Part shown: piece after piece, positions 1 to 8,082 of the stretch
Position numbering within the stretch: the stretch's first letter is position 1
Layout: each line of letters starts with the position of its first letter
From: Sphingomonas asaccharolytica NBRC 15499
GTDB lineage: Bacteria; Pseudomonadota; Alphaproteobacteria; Sphingomonadales; Sphingomonadaceae
DNA: 45,152 nt
Direction: 5' to 3'
Assembly (NCBI RefSeq): GCF_001598355.1
Contig: NZ_BCYU01000035.1
Location: 1 to 45,152 of the forward strand
The notes under the pieces: model-generated
Told to the model about the DNA's origin: nothing
The model's database searches: none
What the model saw: only the letters and a program-made list of their open reading frames with translations
Made by a program: the position numbers and the translations under genes

Positions 1-31
1 AAAGCGCCGGAAGGGTGAGGGTCTGTTCTCG

Positions 32-104
32 CCGGCAAACCGGCAAAAGCCATTGCCGCAACCGGCAAGCCTTTGCCGCCTTCGCCTCCTTCCCCCGGCA
101 AAAC
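32..104 (+). promoter_or_regulatory. cluster of ftr-like (FlbD-type) sites upstream of flgB
   Basis: The half-site CCGGCAA recurs at about 32-38, 40-46, 62-68 and 95-101. Two copies are followed by the inverted half TTGCCG, giving palindromes at 41-58 (CGGCAA, 6-base gap, TTGCCG) and 63-78 (CGGCAA, 4-base gap, TTGCCG). In Caulobacter, FlbD binds palindromic ftr elements built on CGGCA/TGCCG halves to activate sigma-54 flagellar promoters. The position 55-100 bases ahead of the sigma-54 box fits an enhancer. Assignment to FlbD is inferred; no flbD gene lies in the window. Confidence 0.6.
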
Positions 105-131
105 CCACCCAATCGCCTTCGGGACGGCAAT

Positions 132-147
132 TGGCACGCCCCTTGCT
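132..147 (+). promoter_or_regulatory. sigma-54 promoter of the flg operon
   Basis: TGGCACG, four bases, then TTGCT matches the -24/-12 sigma-54 (RpoN) consensus, with GG at 133-134 and GC at 145-146 exactly ten bases apart. Transcription should start near 158-160, ahead of the flgB ATG at 184. This also argues against the longer flgB reading frame that opens at 73, because that start would lie upstream of the promoter. Confidence 0.85.
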
Positions 148-183
148 GACCTATCGCGCAGGATTTCACGCGAGGTGACGGCA

Positions 184-537
184 ATGGCCGACAACACTCT
201 GTTCGGGATACATGGGGCGGCGCTCGAAGTGCGCGGTCAGCGCATGGGCGTGCTTGCCTCCAACATCGCGAACGCCTCGACCCCCGGGTTCAAGGCGCGC
301 GATATCGACTTTCAGCAGGCGCTGTCCTCGGCGACCGGCTCGGGCGGGCTGACCGACACCGGCCTCGCGGGCGCGACGAAATATCGCGTGCCGCTGCAGC
401 CCAGCCTCGATGGCAATACCGTCGACCTGTCGACCGAGCAGACCGCCTTCGCCGAGAATGCCGTCCAGTATCAGACGACCTTGTCCTTCCTGAACGGGCG
501 GATCGGCCAGATCACCCGCGCGCTGAGGGGCGAATAA
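184..537 (+). CDS. flgB: flagellar proximal rod protein FlgB
   Basis: FlgB forms part of the proximal rod that crosses the periplasm. The 117-residue product has the N-terminal rod/hook signature LASNIANASTPGFKARDIDF at about residues 20-39 and a C-terminal helical segment ending near the stop, as in the family. I start at ATG 184, preceded by GAGG at 172-175; the frame stays open upstream to 73, but a sigma-54 promoter at 132-147 makes the longer product unlikely. It is the first gene of an unbroken flgB-to-flgL series, with flgC starting two bases after its stop. Confidence 0.95.
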   Translation: MADNTLFGIHGAALEVRGQRMGVLASNIANASTPGFKARDIDFQQALSSATGSGGLTDTGLAGATKYRVPLQPSLDGNTVDLSTEQTAFAENAVQYQTTLSFLNGRIGQITRALRGE

Positions 538-539
538 TC

Positions 540-950
540 ATGAGCAACGGACCGCTCACGATCTTCCAGGTCTCCGGCCGCGCGATGAGCGCGCAGTTGG
601 TGCGCCTGAATACGACAGCCTCCAACCTGGCCAATGCCGGGTCGGTCGCGAGCTCGGCCGATACCGCCTATCGCACGATCAAGCCGGTGTTCCGCACCAG
701 CTTCGACAAGGCATCGGGCATGTCTACGGTCGACGTCGAAAGCGTCGTCACCGCCGGCGAGACCCCGACGAAACGCTACGACCCCGCCAACCCGATGGCC
801 GACAAGGACGGCAATGTCTGGGAATCGGCGGTCGATGAGACCCGCGAGCTGGTCGACATGATGGAGACCAGCCGCAGCTACCAGAACAATGTCGAAGTCA
901 TGCAGACCGCCAAGTCGCTGATCCTCGATACCCTCAAGCTCGGGAAATAA
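540..950 (+). CDS. flgC: flagellar proximal rod protein FlgC
   Basis: FlgC is the second proximal rod protein. The 136-residue product carries the rod signature in a variant form (NTTASNLANAGS at about residues 23-34) and the C-terminal block ELVDMMETSRSYQNNVEVMQ shared by rod and hook proteins, where the ends form the coiled-coil D0 domain. Length is normal for FlgC. It is tightly packed between flgB (two-base gap) and flgD (three-base gap), so it is almost certainly translated from the same transcript. Confidence 0.95.
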   Translation: MSNGPLTIFQVSGRAMSAQLVRLNTTASNLANAGSVASSADTAYRTIKPVFRTSFDKASGMSTVDVESVVTAGETPTKRYDPANPMADKDGNVWESAVDETRELVDMMETSRSYQNNVEVMQTAKSLILDTLKLGK

Positions 951-953
951 GAG

Positions 954-1640
954 ATGACCTCGACCTTCGATACCACGCTCGCCAATATCGGCATCGGGCG
1001 CACCGGCGCCTCGACGCCGGCGGTGGCGCCGGCCGGATCCGGGCAGACGCTCGGCCAGGCCGATTTCCTGAAGCTGATGACCGCGCAGATGCAGAACCAG
1101 GACCCGTTCAACCCGGTCGACAATACCCAGATGGTCGCCCAGATGGCGCAATTCTCGTCGCTCTCGGGCATTTCCGAGATGAACTCGACGCTGAAATCGA
1201 TCGCCGACAAACTGACCGGCACTTCGGCCAACGACGCGCTTGCCTATGTCGGCAAGACCGTGCTGACCCAGGGCGATACCGCGTTCGGCCGTACCACCGG
1301 CGGCATCGCCGGCGCAGTCGATGTCGATAGCGCGGCGAGCGACCTCAAGGTCACGATCCAGGACCAGAACGGCAATACGCTCAAGACGCTCGACCTCGGC
1401 GCGCAGACCAAGGGCACGGTCAATTTCGACTGGGACGGCAAGACCGAGGCCGGCGCCGACGCCGGCGCGGGTCCGTTCAAGGTCGTCAGCAACGCCAATG
1501 CCAATGGCGCCACCGTCGGTACCCACACTTTGGTCTGGGCGCCGGTCACATCGGTCTCGATGCCCAGCTCGGGCAGCCCTGTCCTCAACGTCGCCGGGAT
1601 CGGCAACGTCGACCTCTCCGCCGTTCGCCAGATCGGCTGA
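954..1640 (+). CDS. flgD: flagellar hook capping/assembly protein FlgD
   Basis: FlgD caps the growing hook and lets FlgE polymerise. The conserved N-terminal block is at residues 36-74, beginning QADFLKLMTAQMQNQDPFNP, which is diagnostic. The remainder of the 228 residues fits the FlgD tudor-like and Ig-like region, with a DFDWDG-type stretch (NFDWDGKT) and a C-terminus rich in small residues. A scaffolding protein is expected to be absent from the finished hook. Position between the rod genes and flgE matches the usual order. The ATG at 954 follows the flgC stop by three bases. Confidence 0.93.
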   Translation: MTSTFDTTLANIGIGRTGASTPAVAPAGSGQTLGQADFLKLMTAQMQNQDPFNPVDNTQMVAQMAQFSSLSGISEMNSTLKSIADKLTGTSANDALAYVGKTVLTQGDTAFGRTTGGIAGAVDVDSAASDLKVTIQDQNGNTLKTLDLGAQTKGTVNFDWDGKTEAGADAGAGPFKVVSNANANGATVGTHTLVWAPVTSVSMPSSGSPVLNVAGIGNVDLSAVRQIG

Positions 1641-1669
1641 TCCAACCCATCTCCCAAGGAGCCTGAACC

Positions 1670-2926
1670 ATGTCCTTCTATACGTCGCTTTCCGGCCTCA
1701 CCGCCGCCCAGACCCAGATGTCGACGATCTCGCACAACCTCGCCAACGTCGACACCAACGGCTTCAAGAAGAGCGTCACCGAATTCGCCGACGTCATCGC
1801 CTCGAGCGTCAATCTGTCGCCGACAATGATGGTCGGCGCCGGCACGATGGTGAAGGGCAACGTCCAGCAATTCAGCCAGGGCAATTTCATCCAGTCGGCC
1901 TCGGCGCTCGACCTCGCGATTTCGGGTGACGGCTTCTTCGCGATCAAGCCGCAACTCAATGGCTCGAACGTTAATTACACCCGCAACGGCGGCTTCAAGG
2001 TCGATCCCGACCATTATGTCACCGACGCGCAGGGCGATTATCTCCAGGTCTATCCGGTCGATGGATCGGGCGCGGTCGTCGCGAGCGGTCTCGACCAGGC
2101 CATCAGCCTGCAGCTGCCGGCCACCAGTGGCACGCCCAGCCCGACCCAGAATGTCGGCATGACGGTCAATATGCCGGCAAGTGCCGCGGTGCCGACCACC
2201 GCGACCTTCGATCGTTTCGATCCGTCGAGCTACAATCAGTCGGCGCAGACCACGGTCTATGACTCGTCGGGCAATCCGCAGACCATGACCACCTATTTCA
2301 AGCGCGAGACGACTGGCACGCCGTCGACCTGGTCGGCCTATAGCTTCATCGGCGACAAGGCACTGACCTCGGGCGGGTCGGACCACATCACCATGTCGTT
2401 CGATGCGACCGGCGCGATGACCGCGCCGACCGGCGCGACGACGTTCGATCCGGTCACCCCGACGGGCGCCACCGCCGCGCAGACGATCGCCTTCACCCTG
2501 GGCGCTGCGAGCGCACAAACGCCGACGGCGTTCAACGTCACGTCGCGTAGCGCCGACGGTGCCGCGATCGGCCAGCTCCAAGGCGTGACGGTCGACGGCG
2601 ACGGGACGGTCAAGGCCAGCTTCTCGAACGGCGACGTCAAGTCGCTGGGCAAGGTCGTGCTGGCCAACTTCACCAATCCGGCGGGCCTGCGTCAGCTGGG
2701 CGATTCCACCTGGGCGGCGACCGGCGTGTCGGGCGCGCCGGTGGTCGGTTCGCCGGGCAGCGACGGCTTCGGCAATTTGATGTCGTCGACGATCGAGCGG
2801 TCCAATGTCGACATCACCGAGGAACTGGTCAGCCTGATCGCGGCGCAGCGCAATTTCCAGGCGAATGCCAAGGCGCTCGATACCGCCAGCCAGATTTCCC
2901 AGACGATCTTCAACATCCGCAGCTGA
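1670..2926 (+). CDS. flgE: flagellar hook protein FlgE
   Basis: FlgE polymerises into the hook. The product is 418 residues, in the usual range. The N-terminus has the rod/hook signature (ISHNLANVDTNGFKKS, about residues 20-35), the middle has the FlgE/F/G-type block with SGDGFFAI, and the C-terminus ends with the conserved D0 helix (NVDITEELVSLIAAQRNFQA and following). A strong ribosome site AAGGAG at 1656-1661 sits eight bases before the ATG, consistent with the high expression a hook subunit needs. The protein is rich in Thr, Ala, Ser and Gly and has no cysteine, as is typical of exported flagellar axial proteins. Confidence 0.95.
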   Translation: MSFYTSLSGLTAAQTQMSTISHNLANVDTNGFKKSVTEFADVIASSVNLSPTMMVGAGTMVKGNVQQFSQGNFIQSASALDLAISGDGFFAIKPQLNGSNVNYTRNGGFKVDPDHYVTDAQGDYLQVYPVDGSGAVVASGLDQAISLQLPATSGTPSPTQNVGMTVNMPASAAVPTTATFDRFDPSSYNQSAQTTVYDSSGNPQTMTTYFKRETTGTPSTWSAYSFIGDKALTSGGSDHITMSFDATGAMTAPTGATTFDPVTPTGATAAQTIAFTLGAASAQTPTAFNVTSRSADGAAIGQLQGVTVDGDGTVKASFSNGDVKSLGKVVLANFTNPAGLRQLGDSTWAATGVSGAPVVGSPGSDGFGNLMSSTIERSNVDITEELVSLIAAQRNFQANAKALDTASQISQTIFNIRS

Positions 2927-2953
2927 TGATCGAAAGGTATCGGGAGCTAAAGC

Positions 2954-3697
2954 ATGGATAAGCTGATCTACACCGCGGCGTCGGGGCTGAAGAGCCACAT
3001 GGCGGCGCAGGCGGCGATCGCCAACAATATGGCGAACGCGTCGACGATCGGCTTCCGCGCCGAAAAGGTCAACTTCAACAGCCTGTTGCTCAAGGGAGCG
3101 GGCTTCGACAGCCGCCAGCCGGCGTCGGAGAACGTGACCGATTTCGACCGCAGCGCGGGCGCCGTCACCACCACCGGACGCAGTCTCGATGTTGCCATTC
3201 CGGGCGACCAGTGGATGGCGGTTCAGGCGAATGATGGTAGTGAGGGCTATACGCGTCGCGGCGATCTAAACATCTCTGCGACGGGCGTTTTGGAAACCGG
3301 CGACGGTTTCCCGGTGATGGGGTCGGGGGGCCCCATCACCGTGCCGCCCGCGACATCGGTCTCGATCGCGCAGGACGGGACAATCTCGATCATTCCGGTC
3401 GGCGGCGACGCCAAGAACCCGCAGGTCATCGACCGCATCAAATTCGCCAGCGCGCAAGGCTCTCAGACCGTCAAGGGTCTCGACAATCTGATCCATGTGC
3501 AAGGCGGCGGCATTCTGCCGACCGACGAGAATGCCAAGTGCATCTCGGGCGCGCTCGAACAATCGAACGTCAACATGACGCAGTCGCTGGTCGACATGAT
3601 CGAGAACCAGCGCAGCTACGAAGTACAGGCCAATTTGATGAAATCGGCCAAGGACATGGACGAAAGCGCCGCATCCGTGATGCGGATGCCGAGCTAA
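2954..3697 (+). CDS. flgF: flagellar proximal rod protein FlgF
   Basis: FlgF is a proximal rod protein. The 247-residue product begins MDKLIYTAASGLKSHM, typical of FlgF, and carries IANNMANASTIGFRAE, the family variant of the rod signature. The C-terminal block with LVDMIENQRSYEVQANLMKS forms the D0 helix. Length agrees with FlgF (about 245-250). It lies between flgE (27-base gap) and flgG (13-base gap). One cysteine (in NAKCISG, near residue 196) is unusual for an axial protein but has no obvious consequence. Confidence 0.94.
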   Translation: MDKLIYTAASGLKSHMAAQAAIANNMANASTIGFRAEKVNFNSLLLKGAGFDSRQPASENVTDFDRSAGAVTTTGRSLDVAIPGDQWMAVQANDGSEGYTRRGDLNISATGVLETGDGFPVMGSGGPITVPPATSVSIAQDGTISIIPVGGDAKNPQVIDRIKFASAQGSQTVKGLDNLIHVQGGGILPTDENAKCISGALEQSNVNMTQSLVDMIENQRSYEVQANLMKSAKDMDESAASVMRMPS

Positions 3698-3710
3698 GGA
3701 GTAGAATGAG

Positions 3711-4499
3711 ATGAGCAGCGCAGCGATGCACATCGCCCGCACCGGCCTGGACGCCCAGGACATGCGGATGCGGGTGATCTCGAACAACCTGGCCAACGTC
3801 AACACGACGGGGTTCAAGAAGGACCGCGCGTCGTTCGCGACCTTGTCCTACCAGACGGTGACCGCCGCCGGCGCGCAATCGTCGAGCGACAGCAAATACG
3901 CCACCGGGCTCAACCTCGGCACCGGCGTGCGCATCCAGGGCACGTCGCGGATGGAAACCCAGGGAACGATGCAACAGACCGGCAACGCGCTCGATCTGGC
4001 GCTCGACGGCGACGGCTATTTCCAGGTGCAGCTGCCCGGCGGCCAGCTCGGCTATACCCGCGCGGGCAATTTCTCACGCTCGCCCGAAGGCCTGTTGGTC
4101 ACCAACGAAGGCTATCAGGTGATGCCCGGCATCACCGTGCCCGAGGGTGCGACCCAGATCACCGTCGGCACCGACGGCACCGTCTCGGCGACGGTCGCCG
4201 GCCAGACCGAGCCGGCCCAGCTTGGCCAGCTTCAGGTCGCGAATTTCCCCAATCCGGCCGGCCTGCAGTCGAAGGGCGACAATTACATGCTCGAAACCGC
4301 ATCGTCGGGCGCCGCCAATCTCGGCGTACCGGGCCAGGACGGCCGCGGCATGGTCCGTCAGGGCATGCTCGAGGCGTCGAACGTCAACGTCGTCGAGGAA
4401 CTGGTCGACATGATCGAATGCCAGCGCGCCTATGAGGTCAATTCCAAGATGATCTCGGCGACCGACGACATGCTCAAATACGTCAATCAGAACATCTGA
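3711..4499 (+). CDS. flgG: flagellar distal rod protein FlgG
   Basis: FlgG builds the distal rod. At 262 residues it has the normal length, with the N-terminal signature VISNNLANVNTTGFKKDRA at about residues 22-40 and the FlgG hallmark FATLSYQTV just after it, then the FlgE/F/G domain (DGDGYFQVQLPGG) and the C-terminal block LVDMIECQRAYEVNSKMISA. AAGGAG just before the gene (3696-3701) serves as ribosome site. Its TGA shares one base with the ATG of flgH, so translation of the two is probably coupled. Confidence 0.95.
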   Translation: MSSAAMHIARTGLDAQDMRMRVISNNLANVNTTGFKKDRASFATLSYQTVTAAGAQSSSDSKYATGLNLGTGVRIQGTSRMETQGTMQQTGNALDLALDGDGYFQVQLPGGQLGYTRAGNFSRSPEGLLVTNEGYQVMPGITVPEGATQITVGTDGTVSATVAGQTEPAQLGQLQVANFPNPAGLQSKGDNYMLETASSGAANLGVPGQDGRGMVRQGMLEASNVNVVEELVDMIECQRAYEVNSKMISATDDMLKYVNQNI

Positions 4500-5185
4500 T
4501 GCGCATCGTCACCACCATCGCCCTCGGCACCGCCGCACTCGGGCTCGCTTTGTCGGCCGGCGCGCCGGCCGAGGCGCGCCTGCTCGGCAAGAAGAAGCCG
4601 GCCGAGGATTATTCCGCCGCCCCGCCGGCGGCGCCGCCACCCGCGCCAGCCAACGGATCGATCTTCCAGCCGCAGAACGGCTATGCCGCGCTGTATGAGG
4701 GCTCAGTGGCGAGGAAAGTCGGCGATCCGCTGACGATCGTCCTGGTCGAGAACACCCAAGCGTCGAAGTCGTCGTCGTCCAAACTCGATTCGGGCGGCGG
4801 GTTCAGCCTGACTCCGCCGAGCACCGGTGCGCTATCGCTGTTCAAGCCCAGCGACGCCTCGGTCAGCGGCGCGCGCAATTTCAACGGCAAAGGCACCGCC
4901 GACCAGTCGAATTCGCTGTCGGGCGAAGTTTCGGTCACGGTCGTCGCGGTCTATCCCAACAACACCATGCTGGTGCAGGGGCAGAAGCGCGTCACGCTCA
5001 ACCGCGGCGATGAGTTTGTCCAGATCAAGGGGCTGGTCCGCTTCGCCGATATCAGCGCCGATAATCGTGTGCTGTCGACCCGCGTCGCCGATGCCCGCAT
5101 CGCCTATACCGGCAAGGGCGACGTCGCTCGCGCCGGCCGCCAGGGCTGGCTCGGCCGCTTCTTCTCGGTGATCAGCCCGTTTTGA
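4499..5185 (+). CDS. flgH: flagellar L-ring protein FlgH, without a lipidation cysteine
   Basis: FlgH forms the outer-membrane L-ring bushing. The 228-residue product has a Sec-type N-terminus (MRIVTTIALGTAALGLALSA) ending at a plausible AxA site near residues 24-27, a Pro/Ala-rich linker, then the FlgH core with the conserved region SLSGEVSVTVVAVYPNNTML and a C-terminus ending in IARAGRQGWLGRFF-like sequence. FlgH of enteric bacteria is a lipoprotein with a cysteine after the signal peptide. Here there is no cysteine in the whole protein, so it should be cut by signal peptidase I or held otherwise. The start overlaps the flgG stop by one base. Confidence 0.93.
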   Translation: MRIVTTIALGTAALGLALSAGAPAEARLLGKKKPAEDYSAAPPAAPPPAPANGSIFQPQNGYAALYEGSVARKVGDPLTIVLVENTQASKSSSSKLDSGGGFSLTPPSTGALSLFKPSDASVSGARNFNGKGTADQSNSLSGEVSVTVVAVYPNNTMLVQGQKRVTLNRGDEFVQIKGLVRFADISADNRVLSTRVADARIAYTGKGDVARAGRQGWLGRFFSVISPF

Positions 5186-5197
5186 TGCTCGCGATGG

Positions 5198-5212
5198 TTA
5201 GCACAGCTTTAA
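5198..5212 (+). promoter_or_regulatory. CtrA-like box upstream of flgI
   Basis: TTAG, seven bases, TTAA (followed by CCATC) matches the alphaproteobacterial CtrA consensus TTAA-N7-TTAA with one mismatch and exact spacing. It lies in the flgH-flgI gap, 30-50 bases ahead of the possible flgI starts, so it could mark an internal promoter for flgI-flgL. The downstream half, TTAACCATC, also occurs before motA at 9102-9110. Confidence 0.5.
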
Positions 5213-5259
5213 CCATCTCCGTGCCAGACCGCCGGGCGACAATGATTGGATATCGTCCC

Positions 5260-6360
5260 ATGCTGCGTGCCCTGCTCGTCTTCCTCGCCCTGATGACCGG
5301 TTTCGCCGCGACCCCGGCCATGGCCGATCGCGTCAAGGACCTGGGCGGATTCCAGGGCATCCGCAGCAACCAGCTGACCGGTTACGGCATCGTCGTCGGT
5401 CTGGCCGGCACGGGTGACGACAATCTCGAATATACCATGCAGTCGATGAAGGCGGTCGCCTCGCGCTTCGGCCTGCAGCTGCCCGCCGGCGTCAATCCCG
5501 GCCTCAAGAACGCCGCGGTGGTGATGATCACCGCCGAATTGCCAGCCTTCGCCAAGCCCGGTCAGCGGATCGACATCACCGTTGCATCGATGGGCAAGGC
5601 CAAGTCGCTGCGCGGCGGCGCCTTGATCATGACCCCGCTAATGGGTGCCGACGGCCAGATCTACGCGATGGCGCAGGGCAACCTCGCGGTCGGCGGCCTG
5701 GGCATTGAGGGCAAGGACGGATCGTCGGTCGTCGTCAACGTCCCCTCGACCGGCCGTATCCCCGAAGGCGCCACGGTCGAACGCACGGTCGATACCGGGT
5801 TCGAAACCGCGCCGACGCTCGTCTTCAACCTCGCCCGCTCCGATTTCACCACCGCGCAGAACGTCGCCACCGCGATCAATGCGCGGTTCGGGGGCGGCGT
5901 CGCCGACGCGGTCGATGGCGTGTCGATCAAGGTCAACGCGCCCGCCGGTGCCGATGTCCGCGCGACGATGATGAGCGAGATCGAGAACCTGACCGTCACC
6001 TCGGCCGACCCGCCCGCGCGCGTGATCGTCAATGCTCGCACCGGCACCGTCGTGATCAATTCGACCGTCCGCGTCGGCGCCGCCGCGATCACGCATGGCA
6101 AGCTGACCGTCCGCATCGACGAGAAGCAGACTGTCGTGCAACCTGCCCCGTTCAGCAACGGCACGACCGCGAACGAACAAAAATCTGGCGTCAACGTCGA
6201 GGAAGAGAAGCGCCCGATGTTCCTGATGAACCCGGGTCCCAAGCTCGCCGATATCGTCAAGGCGGTGAACGCGATCGGCGCCACGCCGTCGGACCTCGTC
6301 GCGATCCTCGAAGCGCTCAAGGAAGCTGGTGCGCTCAAAGCGGACCTGATCATCCTGTGA
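5260..6360 (+). CDS. flgI: flagellar P-ring protein FlgI
   Basis: FlgI forms the periplasmic P-ring round the distal rod. With the ATG at 5260 the product is 366 residues and opens with a clean signal peptide (MLRALLVFLALMTGFAATPA, cut at AMA near residue 22), after which the mature protein begins DRVKDLGGFQGIRSNQLTGY, the classic FlgI start. The glycine-rich C-terminal part (KPGPKLADIVKAVNAIG-like, then LVAILEALKEAGAL) also fits. The frame is open further upstream; ATG 5242 is possible, but starts before that would overlap the CtrA-like box. The stop overlaps the GTG start of flgJ. Confidence 0.95.
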   Translation: MLRALLVFLALMTGFAATPAMADRVKDLGGFQGIRSNQLTGYGIVVGLAGTGDDNLEYTMQSMKAVASRFGLQLPAGVNPGLKNAAVVMITAELPAFAKPGQRIDITVASMGKAKSLRGGALIMTPLMGADGQIYAMAQGNLAVGGLGIEGKDGSSVVVNVPSTGRIPEGATVERTVDTGFETAPTLVFNLARSDFTTAQNVATAINARFGGGVADAVDGVSIKVNAPAGADVRATMMSEIENLTVTSADPPARVIVNARTGTVVINSTVRVGAAAITHGKLTVRIDEKQTVVQPAPFSNGTTANEQKSGVNVEEEKRPMFLMNPGPKLADIVKAVNAIGATPSDLVAILEALKEAGALKADLIIL

Positions 6361-6743
6361 CCGATATTCCTTCACCAACCCTGCCCTTGGCCCAGCCGAC
6401 GGCGGGCATCTCGACCGACAACAGCCGGCTGACGTCTCGCGCCAATTTGAAAAAGGCGGGCCAGCAGTTCGAATCGGTGTTCATCGGGATGATGCTGAAG
6501 TCGATGCGCCAGGCCAATCTGGGCGACGGATTGTTTGACTCCAAGAATTCGGAAACCTTTCGCGACATGCAGGACAAGCAAGTCGCGGAGAGCATGGCCG
6601 CGCACCAGCCGATCGGCATCGGCAAGGCGATGACCGAGTTCCTCGCGAAGTCGCAAAAGGCGCTGCAGGATGCAGCGGCCGCCTCAGCCACATCGGTCGC
6701 GTCCCCCGCGCCGGCCACGCCTGACGCAGGAACCACGTCATGA
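6357..6743 (+). CDS. flgJ: rod-binding protein FlgJ, single-domain form
   Basis: The product (128 residues) matches the N-terminal rod-capping domain of FlgJ: LKKAGQQFESVFIGMMLKSM at about residues 28-47 and SKNSETFRDMQDKQVAESMA near residues 62-81. The peptidoglycan hydrolase domain of enteric FlgJ is absent, as in many alphaproteobacteria, where a separate lytic enzyme opens the wall for the rod. It starts with GTG overlapping the flgI TGA (GTGA), and its own stop overlaps the flgK ATG by four bases, so flgI-J-K are probably translationally coupled. Confidence 0.9.
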   Translation: MTDIPSPTLPLAQPTAGISTDNSRLTSRANLKKAGQQFESVFIGMMLKSMRQANLGDGLFDSKNSETFRDMQDKQVAESMAAHQPIGIGKAMTEFLAKSQKALQDAAAASATSVASPAPATPDAGTTS

Positions 6744-8077
6744 GCGACATGCTGTCGATCGGCGCGAGCGGGCTAAAGGCCTATCAGGTCGCGCTCAACA
6801 CCGTGTCGGAGAATATCTCCAACGCGGGCACGATCGGTTATTCGCGCCGCACCGCCTCGACTTCCGAGGTCGCCGCGGTCGGCAAGAACACGTCGCTCAA
6901 TGGCATGGGCTCGCTGGTCACCGGGATCGTCCGCGCCGGCGATTTCTACGCTGCGGCCCAGGTCCGCACCGCGGGTTCCGACCTGGCGCGGACCGAAACC
7001 AGCGTCACCTGGCTCGATCGCATCGAATCGAGCCTCGACGGCAATCAGCTGAGCACCCGGTTGTCGGACTTCTTCACCGCCTCGACCACGCTCGCCGCGG
7101 ATCCGACATCGCTCGGCGCGCGCGCCTCGATGCTCGAAGCCGCGTCCGGCGTCGCCAGCGCCTTTTCGAGCACCGGCAAGGCGCTCGATCAGGTTGCCCA
7201 AGATCTCGACGGCACCGCGCGCTCCTCGGTCGAATCGCTTAATTCCGCGACTGCTACGCTCGCCCGGATCAATGACGGCCTCAGCCGCGCAGCCGCCGGC
7301 ACTGCCGGCGCCGCGGCGTTGCTCGACCAGCGCGACCAGGTGCTCGAACAGATGAGCGCGCTGACCGATATCTCGGTCGACTTCGATGCGATCGGCCGCG
7401 CCACCGTGCATGGCGGCGGCAGCGCCGGCCCCGTTCTGGTCTCCGGCGCGCAGGCCGCGACGGTCATCTACGCCTCCAATTCGGCCGGCGCGGTGTCGTT
7501 CAATGTGCTCAACGGCGCCGCGCAACAGAGTCTCGCCCCGAGCGGCGGCGCGCTAGCGGGCGTGGTCGATTCGATGCAGCGGGTGGTAGACGCCAAGAGC
7601 CAGCTTCAGGCCGTGGCCCAGGATTTTGCCACTGGGGTCAATACGGTCCAGGCCGGCGGGCGCGACCTCGACGGCAATCCCGGCCAGCCACTGTTCGCGC
7701 TCGGAACCGGTGGCACTGCCGACATGACGGTCACCCTCGACGACCCGCGCGGCATCGCCGCGGCGGCGGTCGGCGGCGGGACCCGCGACAATACCAATCT
7801 CGCGGCGCTCGCGGCGCTGCGCACGTCCGCCGGTTACGAGAATCGCATCGTCGACATGACGACCGCCAATGCCGCGACCCTGTCGCAACGCAAGGCGGTG
7901 GCTGCGGCGCAGGACACGATCCACAACAACGCGGTCGCCGCGCGCGATAGCGCCTCGGGCGTCAATCTCGACAGCGAGGCGGTCGATCTGATGCGCTTCC
8001 AGCAAGCCTATGCGGCGACCAGCCGTGTCATCCAGGTCGCGCGTGAAACGATGCAGACGATCCTCGATATCAGGTAA
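6740..8077 (+). CDS. flgK: hook-associated protein 1 FlgK (HAP1)
   Basis: FlgK is the first hook-filament junction protein. The 445-residue product has the rod/hook signature NTVSENISNAGTIGYSRRTA at about residues 20-39 and the C-terminal HAP1 block (NLDSEAVDLMRFQQAYAATS followed by RVIQVARETMQTILDIR). The long middle region, rich in Ala, Ser, Thr and Asp, corresponds to the surface-exposed domains. It overlaps flgJ by four bases and precedes flgL by five, the standard pairing of HAP1 and HAP3. Shorter than enteric FlgK (about 550), which is common in alphaproteobacteria. Confidence 0.94.
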   Translation: MSDMLSIGASGLKAYQVALNTVSENISNAGTIGYSRRTASTSEVAAVGKNTSLNGMGSLVTGIVRAGDFYAAAQVRTAGSDLARTETSVTWLDRIESSLDGNQLSTRLSDFFTASTTLAADPTSLGARASMLEAASGVASAFSSTGKALDQVAQDLDGTARSSVESLNSATATLARINDGLSRAAAGTAGAAALLDQRDQVLEQMSALTDISVDFDAIGRATVHGGGSAGPVLVSGAQAATVIYASNSAGAVSFNVLNGAAQQSLAPSGGALAGVVDSMQRVVDAKSQLQAVAQDFATGVNTVQAGGRDLDGNPGQPLFALGTGGTADMTVTLDDPRGIAAAAVGGGTRDNTNLAALAALRTSAGYENRIVDMTTANAATLSQRKAVAAAQDTIHNNAVAARDSASGVNLDSEAVDLMRFQQAYAATSRVIQVARETMQTILDIR

Positions 8078-8082
8078 CCCCG

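Noticed and set aside
73..183. N-terminal extension of flgB from position 73
   Set aside because: It would overlap the ftr-like sites and the sigma-54 promoter; the added residues are Pro-rich and unlike FlgB.
1244..2998. 584-codon minus-strand frame opposite flgD/flgE
   Set aside because: Shadow of recognised flagellar genes; Arg/Asp-rich with no motif.
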